21,991 nt of DNA. Origin: UBA1573 sp016794285 (GTDB taxonomy: Bacteria > Pseudomonadota > Alphaproteobacteria > Micavibrionales > Micavibrionaceae). A program made the translations under genes and the position numbers. This document shows positions 14,304-21,039 of the stretch, in pieces. The stretch spans positions 1 through 21,991 of the forward strand of contig JAEUKO010000031.1 in assembly GCA_016794285.1 (NCBI GenBank), read 5' to 3'. How positions within the stretch are numbered: position 1 is the stretch's first letter; each line of letters begins with the position of its first letter. Under the pieces are notes generated by a model. It did no database searches, was not told the DNA's origin, and saw only the letters and a program-made list of their open reading frames with translations.

Positions 14304-15830
14304 ATGTTTCAGTCTCTGACAGACAAACTAGGCAGTGTATTCGACAAGCTTCGGGGAAAAGGAAGCTTAACCGAAGAGGATGTTGATTTCGCTCTGCGCG
14401 AAATTCGCGTGGCCTTACTCGAAGCGGATGTTGCTCTTCCTGTTGTCAAAGACTTCATGGAGAATGTTCGCACAAAGGCCATTGGCCAGAATGTTATCAA
14501 ATCAGTTTCCCCTGCCCATCAAGTGGTCAAGATTGTCCATGATGAAATGGTGGCTTTGCTTGGGGCCGAAAACACAGATCTTTCTTTTGCAGGAAACCCT
14601 CCGGTTGTTTATTTGATGGTGGGACTGCAAGGATCTGGGAAAACCACAAGTACCGCAAAGATTGCAAAATTCCTGACCGAAAAACACCGCAAAAAAGTTT
14701 TGATGGCTTCGCTGGATACCCAGCGTCCAGCGGCCCAAGATCAACTCGCCCAACTCGGACTGCAAATAAATCTTGCCACACTGCCCATTGTCAAAGGGGA
14801 AAACCCGCTTGAGATTACCAAACGGGCTCTGAATACAGGCCGCATTGAAGGCTATGACGTTGTGATGCTCGACACGGCGGGACGGCTCGCAATTGATGAG
14901 CCGTTGATGGAGGAAGTCGCCGCCGTTCGTAATTTATCTAGGCCGCTTGAAACGCTTCTCGTCGTGGATGCCATGACAGGTCAAGATGCCGTCAATACCG
15001 CGACGGCTTTTAATGATAAAATCGGCATTACAGGGATCATGCTCACCCGCGTTGACGGCGATGCACGGGGTGGGGCGGCTATGTCCATGCGGGCGGTCAC
15101 CGGCAAACCTATCAAACTCATGGGGGTTGGAGAAAAGCCAGATGCCCTTGAGCCTTTCTATGCAGACCGGATTGCCGGACGCATTCTTGGTATGGGAGAT
15201 GTTGTTTCCCTTGTTGAAAAAGCTTCTGAGACGATCAACCAAGACGAAGCGGCCGAAATGGCCCGCAAGTTTCAGGAAGGAAAATTTGATCTCAACGATA
15301 TGTTGAATCAATTCCGCCAAATGAAACGTATGGGAGGGATTGGCTCTTTGATGAAAATGCTCCCGGGACTTGGCCGCTTTTCCGACCAAATTGACGGGGC
15401 CAATCTTGACAACACGATTTTGAAACGTCAAGAGGCCATTATCCTATCCATGACCAAGCAGGAACGCGCAAAACCCGCTACGCTCAACGCCTCACGGCGC
15501 AAACGGATTGCGGCAGGATCGGGAAGCTCTGTCCAAGACGTCAACCGTCTGATGAAACAATACGAACAAATGGAAGCTATGATGCGCAGAATGCGCAAAA
15601 TGGGCATTGGTGGAATGCTCGGAGCCATGAAAGGATTCATGGGCAAGGAAGACCAAGACAAAATTTCTGAACTTCAGGAAGAGGGTTCTTTGGGTGGGAT
15701 TCCTCAATTGAGTTCTGGCCGCTTGACTCCTCCGATGGGAAACCTGATGGGACAAGGTGGTTTTACCGGACTGCCAGGGGCGGGTGGATTTTCTCACGGT
15801 GGCACCAAAAAGAACCGCAAGAAACGCTAA
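14304..15830 (+). CDS. ffh: Signal recognition particle protein Ffh (SRP54)
   Basis: The 508-residue protein shows the full SRP54 layout. It has an N domain (MFQSLTDKLGSVFDKLRGKG, with EIRVALLEADVALPVVKDF), then a G domain with P-loop GLQGSGKTT (107-115), DTQRPAAQDQLAQLG, DTAGRLAID, TRVDGDARGGAA and GVGEKPDALEPF. The Met-rich M domain (from about 300) includes RQMKRMGGIGSLMKMLPG and the RNA-binding ASRRKRIAAGSG loop. A flexible Gly-rich tail ends in KKNRKKR. It binds 4.5S RNA and signal sequences on the ribosome and docks with FtsY. It leads the run rpsP-rimM-trmD-rplS, with its own promoter and leader hairpin. Confidence 0.97.
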   Translation: MFQSLTDKLGSVFDKLRGKGSLTEEDVDFALREIRVALLEADVALPVVKDFMENVRTKAIGQNVIKSVSPAHQVVKIVHDEMVALLGAENTDLSFAGNPPVVYLMVGLQGSGKTTSTAKIAKFLTEKHRKKVLMASLDTQRPAAQDQLAQLGLQINLATLPIVKGENPLEITKRALNTGRIEGYDVVMLDTAGRLAIDEPLMEEVAAVRNLSRPLETLLVVDAMTGQDAVNTATAFNDKIGITGIMLTRVDGDARGGAAMSMRAVTGKPIKLMGVGEKPDALEPFYADRIAGRILGMGDVVSLVEKASETINQDEAAEMARKFQEGKFDLNDMLNQFRQMKRMGGIGSLMKMLPGLGRFSDQIDGANLDNTILKRQEAIILSMTKQERAKPATLNASRRKRIAAGSGSSVQDVNRLMKQYEQMEAMMRRMRKMGIGGMLGAMKGFMGKEDQDKISELQEEGSLGGIPQLSSGRLTPPMGNLMGQGGFTGLPGAGGFSHGGTKKNRKKR

Positions 15831-15879
15831 ATTTTTAATTTTGAACACGTTGAATTAAATTGAAAGGAGACTAAAGACT

Positions 15880-16245
15880 ATGGCACTCAAAATCAGACTG
15901 GCTCGTCAAGGCCGCAAATCTATTCCCTATTACAGCATCGTGGTAACGGACAGCCGTTCCCCTCGCGATGGGAACTTCATTGAAAAAATCGGAACCTATG
16001 ATCCTCGTCAACCAAAAGACAGTGACAAACGTATTGTCCTGAATGTGGAACGTGCAGCTCACTGGCTCAAAGTTGGTGGACAACCAACCGACCGCGTAGC
16101 GCTTTTTCTTGGAAAAGCTGGTGTTATTCCTATGCCAGAACGGAAAAACAACCCACAAAAAGCCGTTCCAAAAGCCAAAGCTCAAGAACGCGCTAAAGAA
16201 AAAGCCAAAAAAGCCGAAGCAGCAGCCGCTCCTGCCGCTGAATAG
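15880..16245 (+). CDS. rpsP: 30S ribosomal protein bS16
   Basis: The 121-residue protein begins MALKIRLARQGRKSIPYYSI and has VVTDSRSPRDGNFIEKIGTY and WLKVGGQPTDRVALFL, all typical of bS16. The core is about 80 residues; the Lys/Ala/Glu-rich tail (AKAQERAKEKAKKAEAAAAP) is an extension often seen in alphaproteobacteria. An AAAGGAG ribosome binding site precedes the ATG. It follows ffh after 49 bases and probably shares its transcript. Confidence 0.97.
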   Translation: MALKIRLARQGRKSIPYYSIVVTDSRSPRDGNFIEKIGTYDPRQPKDSDKRIVLNVERAAHWLKVGGQPTDRVALFLGKAGVIPMPERKNNPQKAVPKAKAQERAKEKAKKAEAAAAPAAE

Positions 16246-16271
16246 CTTTCCTTATTCTTGTCTCCTTACTC

Positions 16272-16292
16272 CCCCTCCCTTTTGGGAGAGGG
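16272..16292 (+). repeat. GC-rich hairpin between rpsP and rimM
   Basis: CCCCTCCC pairs with GGGAG(A)GGG around TTTT, with one bulged A. There is no following T-run, so it is not a canonical terminator. It resembles short dispersed palindromes that occur in intergenic DNA of many proteobacteria and could also stabilise the upstream mRNA. Confidence 0.45.
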
Positions 16293-16318
16293 ATAAGGCG
16301 ATAAGAGAGGCAAGATAG

Positions 16319-16342
16319 ATGGAAAAGGGCACACCCTTTTGA
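16319..16342 (+). CDS. Possible seven-codon leader ORF (MEKGTPF) before rimM
   Basis: ATG GAA AAG GGC ACA CCC TTT TGA follows GAGAGG with an eight-base gap. Its TGA overlaps the TTG start of rimM. It runs through the hairpin that covers the rimM ribosome binding site, so its translation could open that site. Expression is unproven. Confidence 0.35.
   Translation: MEKGTPF
16323..16340 (+). promoter_or_regulatory. Hairpin over the rimM ribosome binding site and start codon
   Basis: AAAAGGG (16323-16329) pairs perfectly with CCCTTTT (16334-16340) around CACA. The left arm contains the rimM Shine-Dalgarno AAGGG, and the right arm includes the first two bases of its TTG start, so the initiation site would be closed in the folded form. 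Confidence 0.5.
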
Positions 16343-16842
16343 AAAAAGAAAAAATCTGTATTGCCCAGATCATGACAGCCCACGGGATTCGTGGTTTGGT
16401 TAAGTTGCGTTGTTTTCTTGAAGACCCCGCCGATCTGGAATCTTATAACCCGCTTGAAACCGAAGACGGAGGGACCTTGTCCCTGACTCTCAAAAACCCG
16501 ATCAAGGGGGATTGGCTCGCCGAGGTTTCCGGTATTGCCGACCGCACCGCTGCCGAAAAACTTCGTCACGTCTTGCTGTACACCGACCGCAACCGTCTGC
16601 CCGAACCCGATGAGGGGGAGGTCTATGTCGAAGATCTGATCGGCTGCCAAACAGTGACCGCCAGCGGAGAACCTGTTGGTGAAATCATCGCCGTTGAAAA
16701 TTTTGGGGCCAGCGACCTCATTGAAATTCGTCCTCTTTCTGGCAAGAGTTTCTATCTTCCCATGATAGAACCCTATGTTAGCAAAATCGACTTGGAGTCT
16801 CGGAGTGTAACCGTTGATCCTGCCGAGGAGTTCAGGAGCTGA
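16339..16842 (+). CDS. rimM: Ribosome maturation factor RimM
   Basis: The 167-residue protein begins with the RimM pattern ICIAQIMTAHGIRGLVKLRC and continues with a first beta-barrel domain, then YVEDLIGCQTVTASGEPVGE and the PRC-barrel segment SFYLPMIEPYVSKIDLESRS. RimM assists 30S head assembly by binding uS19. The start appears to be TTG (16339), because no ATG is available in frame between the preceding stop and the conserved AQIMTAHG. AAGGG eight bases upstream can serve as the ribosome binding site but is inside a hairpin. The gene ends TGATG, sharing one base with the trmD start, so the two are coupled. Confidence 0.93.
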   Translation: MKKEKICIAQIMTAHGIRGLVKLRCFLEDPADLESYNPLETEDGGTLSLTLKNPIKGDWLAEVSGIADRTAAEKLRHVLLYTDRNRLPEPDEGEVYVEDLIGCQTVTASGEPVGEIIAVENFGASDLIEIRPLSGKSFYLPMIEPYVSKIDLESRSVTVDPAEEFRS

Positions 16843-17540
16843 TGCGCTTTGAAATTCTGACTCTTTTTCCCGATATGTTTCCTGGCCCTCTCGGAGAATC
16901 AATTACGGGCCGCGCTTTGAGCAAGGGCGTTTGGAGTTTGCACCCTGTCAATATTCGCGACTTTGCCAGCGACAAGCATAAAACCGTTGATGATGTCCCC
17001 TTCGGAGGCGGAGCCGGAATGGTTATGAAACCAGATGTTTTGGAATCCGCGCTCTTGTCGATCCCCCCTTCTCGGCGGATTTATTTAAGCCCTCGCGGGC
17101 AACCTTTGACTCAAGCTCTGGCGCAAGAACTGAGTCAAGAACCCGCGCTGACTTTGCTCTGCGGACGCTATGAAGGGGTGGATCAACGCTTTTTGGATAG
17201 CTACGGTTTTGAAGAAATAAGCATTGGGGATTACGTCCTAACTGGCGGAGAACTCGCCGCCTATGTTTTAATGGATGCTCTCATCCGGCTTTTGCCCGGG
17301 GGCGTTGGAAACGAGACAACCCCTGATGAGGAGAGTTTTTCAGATGGATTGCTGGAATACCCCCATTTTACCCGTCCGGCCCTCTGGACCGACCAAAGCG
17401 GAAAAACCCACGCCGTTCCCGATGTTTTAACCAGCGGACATCATGGAAATGTCGCCAAATGGCGGCTGGAACAAGCCCAAGAATTGACAAAAACGCGCCG
17501 CCCTGACCTTTGGCGAGATTATCTCTCAAAAAAGCCTTGA
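16842..17540 (+). CDS. trmD: tRNA (guanine-N1)-methyltransferase TrmD
   Basis: The 232-residue protein shows the TrmD motifs of the SPOUT trefoil-knot fold: MRFEILTLFPDMFPGPLGES, VDDVPFGGGAGMVMKPDVL, LLCGRYEGVDQRFLD and SIGDYVLTGGELAAYVLMDA. The C-terminal HHGNVAKWRLEQA helix region is also present. It methylates G37 of tRNAs with a G at position 36, which prevents frameshifting. It overlaps the rimM stop by one base. The C-terminus (PDLWRDYLSKKP) is normal. Confidence 0.97.
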   Translation: MRFEILTLFPDMFPGPLGESITGRALSKGVWSLHPVNIRDFASDKHKTVDDVPFGGGAGMVMKPDVLESALLSIPPSRRIYLSPRGQPLTQALAQELSQEPALTLLCGRYEGVDQRFLDSYGFEEISIGDYVLTGGELAAYVLMDALIRLLPGGVGNETTPDEESFSDGLLEYPHFTRPALWTDQSGKTHAVPDVLTSGHHGNVAKWRLEQAQELTKTRRPDLWRDYLSKKP

Positions 17541-17556
17541 ATTTGTGGCGAAAAAA

Positions 17557-17623
17557 GGGGTATAACCCCCTCACCTTGAAAACAACAATAGAGCCGCCGA
17601 GGGTTTCCCTTGATTACGGGTTC
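17557..17623 (+). promoter_or_regulatory. Structured trmD-rplS intergenic region
   Basis: GGGG-TATAA-CCCC (17557-17569) is a short hairpin; on the minus strand it is followed by TTTTTT, so it would terminate antisense transcripts. Downstream, GAGCC (17591-17595) can pair with GGTTC (17619-17623), enclosing AGGG-TTT-CCCT (17600-17610). This may be an rplS leader element, but no known motif is recognised. Confidence 0.35.
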
Positions 17624-17646
17624 TTCATAAAAATAGGAGCTACAAA

Positions 17647-18021
17647 ATGAACATATTGCAAAAATTCAATGCGGAACAAGCCGCCAAATTGCGCGAAGGA
17701 AAAACCATTCCCGCCTTTGGCCCGGGAGACACCGTTAAAGTTAATCTTCGTATCGTTGAAGGTGATCGGGAGCGGATTCAGGCCTATGAAGGCGTGTGCA
17801 TCGCCCGTGGCGGAAGTGGCATGGACGAATCCTTCACAGTCCGCAAAATCAGCTATGGCGAAGGTGTTGAACGGGTTTTTGCCCTTCTCTCCCCTCGCAT
17901 CGAAAGCATCGCTTTGATCCGTCGTGGTTCGGTCCGCCGCGCCAAGCTCTATTACTTGCGCGAATTGCGCGGGAAGAAAGCCCGTATTACCGAAAAGAAA
18001 ACCGCTCGGCCTACCGCTTAA
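17647..18021 (+). CDS. rplS: 50S ribosomal protein bL19
   Basis: The 124-residue protein matches bL19: PAFGPGDTVKVNLRIVEGDR, RIQAYEGVCIARGG, FTVRKISYGEGVERVFALLS, and the basic RRGSVRRAKLYYLRELRGKK. It sits at the 30S-50S interface. AGGAG lies seven bases before the ATG. It is the last gene of the ffh-rpsP-rimM-trmD-rplS run. Instead of the leuCD genes that often come next in alphaproteobacteria, convergent small genes follow. Confidence 0.97.
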   Translation: MNILQKFNAEQAAKLREGKTIPAFGPGDTVKVNLRIVEGDRERIQAYEGVCIARGGSGMDESFTVRKISYGEGVERVFALLSPRIESIALIRRGSVRRAKLYYLRELRGKKARITEKKTARPTA

Positions 18022-18030
18022 TCGGTTAGC

Positions 18031-18192
18031 CTATTTTCGCGGAATAATAATAGCCGCACCGGCCCCACCCCAGCAGGCCGGTGTGACTGTTTCTGGGGAG
18101 ACCGTTGCGGCAAGATGCTCGGCCCCTTCCGATTTGCTAACGCCGGATGAGAGAAAATCTTTAGATTTCGATCCAAAATTTTTAGTGTCCAT
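18031..18192 (-). CDS. Very small protein, 53 residues, unknown
   Basis: The frame runs from ATG at 18190-18192 to TAG at 18031-18033. The protein starts MDTKNFGSKSKDFLSSGVSK, is polar in the first 40 residues, and ends with TPACWGGAGAAIIIPRK. An AGGGA element lies upstream. It starts 18 bases after the stop of the 90-residue gene on the same strand, so the two are probably one transcript. The polar front and Gly/Ala-rich, single-Cys tail could be a peptide precursor, but no family is recognised and no processing enzyme is near. It could also be chance; composition and spacing favour a real gene. Confidence 0.5.
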   Translation of the reverse strand: MDTKNFGSKSKDFLSSGVSKSEGAEHLAATVSPETVTPACWGGAGAAIIIPRK

Positions 18193-18210
18193 AATTCTTC
18201 AATCCCTTTT

Positions 18211-18483
18211 CTAATTGATAACAACAATGCCTGCGTGGAGGTCAAGAACCGTCCCGTCCACCCGAACCCCAGCCAGTAACACCTGCGGGTTTTTGGAAAA
18301 AGCCTCAACCATTTCACCGGAAACGCTCCCAACATGATGGTACTTCTCATGCAGCAAGGCGTGGATATGCCCCCCCTGCCGATCAACCAGTACCGTCTCG
18401 GCCCGAACGAAAGCTGGATCGTCGAAGACGATGGCGACTTCCCCGAGCTTATTGATTAAAAATTGTGAAGAAATATCAGACAT
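18211..18483 (-). CDS. Hypothetical 90-residue protein
   Basis: The sequence starts MSDISSQFLINKLGEVAIVF, has a middle with many His (GGHIHALLHEKYHHVG), and a beta-rich end (VLLAGVRVDGTVLDLHAGIV). It has no signal peptide or membrane segment. AAAAGGGG ends six bases before the ATG as a strong ribosome binding site, but it can pair with an upstream CCCCTTTT. The other long minus-strand frame across 18018-18386 is out of phase and is taken as a shadow. It probably forms an operon with the 53-residue gene. Function unknown. Confidence 0.6.
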   Translation of the reverse strand: MSDISSQFLINKLGEVAIVFDDPAFVRAETVLVDRQGGHIHALLHEKYHHVGSVSGEMVEAFSKNPQVLLAGVRVDGTVLDLHAGIVVIN

Positions 18484-18489
18484 GAAAAA

Positions 18490-18562
18490 CCCCTTTTCTC
18501 AGACCGTTTGTGCTGCACCTGCGTTGCTGCATATGCTCACACCATGATCGTAGCAAAAGGGG
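18490..18562 (-). promoter_or_regulatory. Leader inverted repeat masking a ribosome binding site
   Basis: An 8-bp perfect inverted repeat, CCCCTTTT (18490-18497) and AAAAGGGG (18555-18562), encloses 57 bases. On the minus-strand transcript the AAAAGGGG next to the 90-residue gene is its ribosome binding site, and the partner lies upstream. The folded leader would hide it. The intervening bases include the palindrome GCATATGC. Confidence 0.45.
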
Positions 18563-18600
18563 CTTAAGACCCAATTAGGATTAGATAAAGTTTTAGGGAA

Positions 18601-18978
18601 TTATTTAAGCGCGTAAATACGAGTATCTCCGTTATGATCTGTCACGGTGCAGTTCTCTCTGGTCGCCAGAAAGGTCCCGTGAGCCCCTCTTTTAGGATCA
18701 ACAGCACTTCCGACAATTGCGTCCCCCTTGTTGAGGTAGTTTGCAATTTGGTGATCCGTCTCGCCAGAACGCTCAAAACGCAAAACAGCTCTCCCATTCG
18801 CCGCATCCCGAATAAATGCGCGGCTCAGATAACCATGAGATGTCACAACATCGCAGTAAAAATCTCTTCTATCCACTTGTTCTGGTTCTATTTTTTCGTT
18901 ACCTAAGGCAAGATAGCCTACCGCACTCGCCAGTGCCAATGCTACATACCGATATTTCATTCCCAATAACCCTGCCAT
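18601..18978 (-). CDS. Signal-anchored or secreted small hypothetical protein
   Basis: The 125-residue protein has a short hydrophobic N-terminus (MKYRYVALALASAVGYLALG, from residue 7) that could be a signal peptide or membrane anchor. A charged, mixed alpha/beta domain with two Cys (FYCDVV, RENCTVTD) follows, and it ends GDTRIYALK. The two Cys could form a disulfide in the periplasm. AAAGGG seven bases before the ATG at 18978 favours that start over the internal ATG at 18960. It is a separate unit, with minus-strand neighbours on both sides. The family is not recognised. Confidence 0.65.
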   Translation of the reverse strand: MAGLLGMKYRYVALALASAVGYLALGNEKIEPEQVDRRDFYCDVVTSHGYLSRAFIRDAANGRAVLRFERSGETDHQIANYLNKGDAIVGSAVDPKRGAHGTFLATRENCTVTDHNGDTRIYALK

Positions 18979-19039
18979 TTTCCAACCCTTTCACTTATAT
19001 AATTTCCGTAATGTAGCAAATGGGGGTACGATTGGCAAC

Positions 19040-19073
19040 AAAAAAAAGCGGAAATTGATAGAAATTTCCGCTT
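19040..19073 (-). terminator. Intrinsic terminator of the 19111-19521 gene
   Basis: On the minus strand AAGCGGAAATT pairs perfectly with AATTTCCGCTT (11 bp, 19046-19056 with 19063-19073, loop of six). It is followed directly by a run of T (A at 19040-19045 on the plus strand). This is a textbook intrinsic terminator, about 38 bases after the stop codon. Confidence 0.85.
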
Positions 19074-19110
19074 CTTACGTCAGATTTTTAACAATATACT
19101 TATACAGCTT

Positions 19111-19521
19111 CTAAGGCTTTGGTGCTGCAGAGGGCGTAGGTGTTGAAATCTTTGCTGAGAACTGCTGCCCCTGCGGTCCTGTGACATCACAGCTGTTTTG
19201 CTCAAAATCAACCCGAAAACCGCCTAGTTTTTTTGTTGCAGCACCAACGGGCACAGACCCCGCAGGCATTTCCGCGTCTCCGGTAAGCGTTCCAAATTTG
19301 GCAGGCAAAATTTCATCCCCCGATGGACGAAGCAGACCGACCGCCCCGCGAAACATCGTCCCGACACCACCTGTTAAACTATGATCCGCCACCACCGGAG
19401 CGGAGACGAGAACCTTTCCAACCGCGTCAACCACGCGAGCCCGATACTCGGCAGGATATTTGTCCGATCGATCCACAACACAACTCAGACCGTCTTTGTT
19501 ACCTTCATCTTTACCCGCCAT
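19111..19521 (-). CDS. Hypothetical 136-residue cytoplasmic protein
   Basis: It begins MAGKDEGNKDGLSCVVDRSD after a good AGGAG ribosome binding site (eight-base spacer). It has no signal peptide or membrane segment. The middle is Gly/Val-rich with predicted beta strands (GKVLVSAPVVADHSLTGGVG, FGTLTGDAEMPAG) and it ends in a Pro/Ala/Ser-rich tail (STPTPSAAPKP). It has its own terminator and stands alone. Two Cys occur, at 14 and near the end (QNSCDV). I do not recognise the family. Confidence 0.65.
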   Translation of the reverse strand: MAGKDEGNKDGLSCVVDRSDKYPAEYRARVVDAVGKVLVSAPVVADHSLTGGVGTMFRGAVGLLRPSGDEILPAKFGTLTGDAEMPAGSVPVGAATKKLGGFRVDFEQNSCDVTGPQGQQFSAKISTPTPSAAPKP

Positions 19522-19679
19522 GTATAATTCTCCTGTTTATGACCAACAGCCCTATCCTACAGGTCTTCGGTTAATTTTTTCATAATAATGGCCATTCCTG
19601 TGGATGTAGCAAGAAATTATGAAGTTTTTAATAAAATTTGATATATTGTAAAGAATTGGGAAAGGATAACTCGAAACAC

Positions 19680-21020
19680 ATGACCAAGTCTGTTATGGCC
19701 ACGACCAGCAACTGCCGAGATGATAGAGGAGCTGAGCGAGGGTTTTCCTTGCTGGAGGTGTCTGTGGTCCTGATTGTTATCGGGTTGCTCATCGTTCCTA
19801 TCATTGTCATGTACAACCAATACATTAAAAGTAGACAGATCGGGCAAACCAGATCAGCCATCAGCATGGTTGACTCGGCTTTGATTAAGTATGTGGCAAA
19901 ATTCGGACATTACCCAATCCCATCCGACCCCAACATTCCCATGGGAGCTGCGGGGTTTGGACAATCGGCTGTCCCGCCAGCAGGTCCGTGGCCCTTGTGT
20001 ACCAATCCTTCGGGGGGAGTTGTTTGCCGCACCAACGTCAACACGTTCGGAGGAACGGAGGTTCTGATTGGTGCCGTCCCTTTTGCAGAGATTGGCATTC
20101 CCTTTAACTCTTCCCTTGATGGATACGGGGCACGGTTCACCTATGCTGTGACCAGCAGCTTGACGGTAACCGCTACCTACAATGAAGGAGCAGGAGCGAT
20201 TGAAGTTAGAAACAATGCAGGGGTTTCTCGCTATTTTTCGGATATTTTGCCCGCCGATGGAACTGATGATCTGACTGTCCCAAGGTCTCACGCCATCATT
20301 ATCAGTCATGGCGAAGACGGGAGAGGTGCCTTTACGTTGGGGGGATTGATTGCCACTCCTTGTGCCGGAGCAGGCCGCGACATAGAAAACTGTAACAACG
20401 ACGGGCTTTTTACCAACAACGCCAACGCCTTTGGCAATGAGTTCCGGTCCTATGGTGGTGGAGCAAACCACTATGATGATTTTGTTATAACCAACAACGT
20501 AGCGGCCTCCGGTATCTGGACTTTTATCCCGACCACACCCAATATGAGATCCGCAGTAGCTGGCAACGTCAATGTCGGCAACTGCGCGGTTCTGCCTTGT
20601 GTCCCCAGAGCTCATGTTGATGTAGATGGAGCTGTTCGTTCCGTAAAACTGAAGACCGACAGAATGTGTTCTTACGTTGAGTCTGGGTGTGTTGACAATT
20701 TTGCATCGACCTATTATCCGGCATGGTTTGGCCCGAGTATGATTGTTGGAGCCCCGCCGGAAGCCGCCCTTCCCGAAACACTTCCCCCGGCGGGGAACAA
20801 CTGGAGTGCCGCTAGGTATGCACATGACGGCGCAGGAATTCGCTGCGTAGGTGGACGTGGGCTTTTGAAAATCGAAAACAACGATGAGCATTGCCAAAAC
20901 ACTGTTAATTTTGCGAATACAGTTCAGGTTCCCTCCAGCACTGGTCCGGCAACTTGTCCAGCGGGAACGTTTGGCAAAGGCTTGGATGCAGCAGGTAAAC
21001 TGGTTTGCGTGGCTCCTTGA
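19680..21020 (+). CDS. Large prepilin-like protein 1
   Basis: From the ATG at 19680 the protein has 446 residues. The leader ends RGAERG, followed by FSLLEVSVVLIVIGLLIVPI: Gly at -1, Phe at +1, Glu at +5 and a 20-residue hydrophobic helix, the prepilin peptidase/N-methylation signature. A large domain follows, far bigger than a usual pilin, with many Cys (LCTNPSGGVVC, TPCAGAGRDIENCNND) and SHGEDGRGAFTLGGL. Near residue 300 a degenerate NVNVG...PRAHVDVDGAVRS resembles the tail-fibre motif seen more clearly in the next protein. It ends with a small Cys-paired unit (ATCPAGTFGKG...LVCVAP). The frame is open upstream to 19638, without a better start. The ribosome binding site AAGGA is rather distant. 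Confidence 0.82.
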   Translation: MTKSVMATTSNCRDDRGAERGFSLLEVSVVLIVIGLLIVPIIVMYNQYIKSRQIGQTRSAISMVDSALIKYVAKFGHYPIPSDPNIPMGAAGFGQSAVPPAGPWPLCTNPSGGVVCRTNVNTFGGTEVLIGAVPFAEIGIPFNSSLDGYGARFTYAVTSSLTVTATYNEGAGAIEVRNNAGVSRYFSDILPADGTDDLTVPRSHAIIISHGEDGRGAFTLGGLIATPCAGAGRDIENCNNDGLFTNNANAFGNEFRSYGGGANHYDDFVITNNVAASGIWTFIPTTPNMRSAVAGNVNVGNCAVLPCVPRAHVDVDGAVRSVKLKTDRMCSYVESGCVDNFASTYYPAWFGPSMIVGAPPEAALPETLPPAGNNWSAARYAHDGAGIRCVGGRGLLKIENNDEHCQNTVNFANTVQVPSSTGPATCPAGTFGKGLDAAGKLVCVAP

Positions 21021-21039
21021 TGACAAGAAGGAAAAATAG

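Noticed and set aside
14116..14319. 67-codon frame upstream of ffh
   Set aside because: It spans the ffh promoter and leader hairpin and runs into the ffh start; its composition is not protein-like.
19854..21026. 390-codon open frame antisense to the first pilin-like gene
   Set aside because: It lies fully opposite a gene with a clear prepilin signal, and its product is rich in Cys, Arg and Ser without domains, as expected of a shadow frame.
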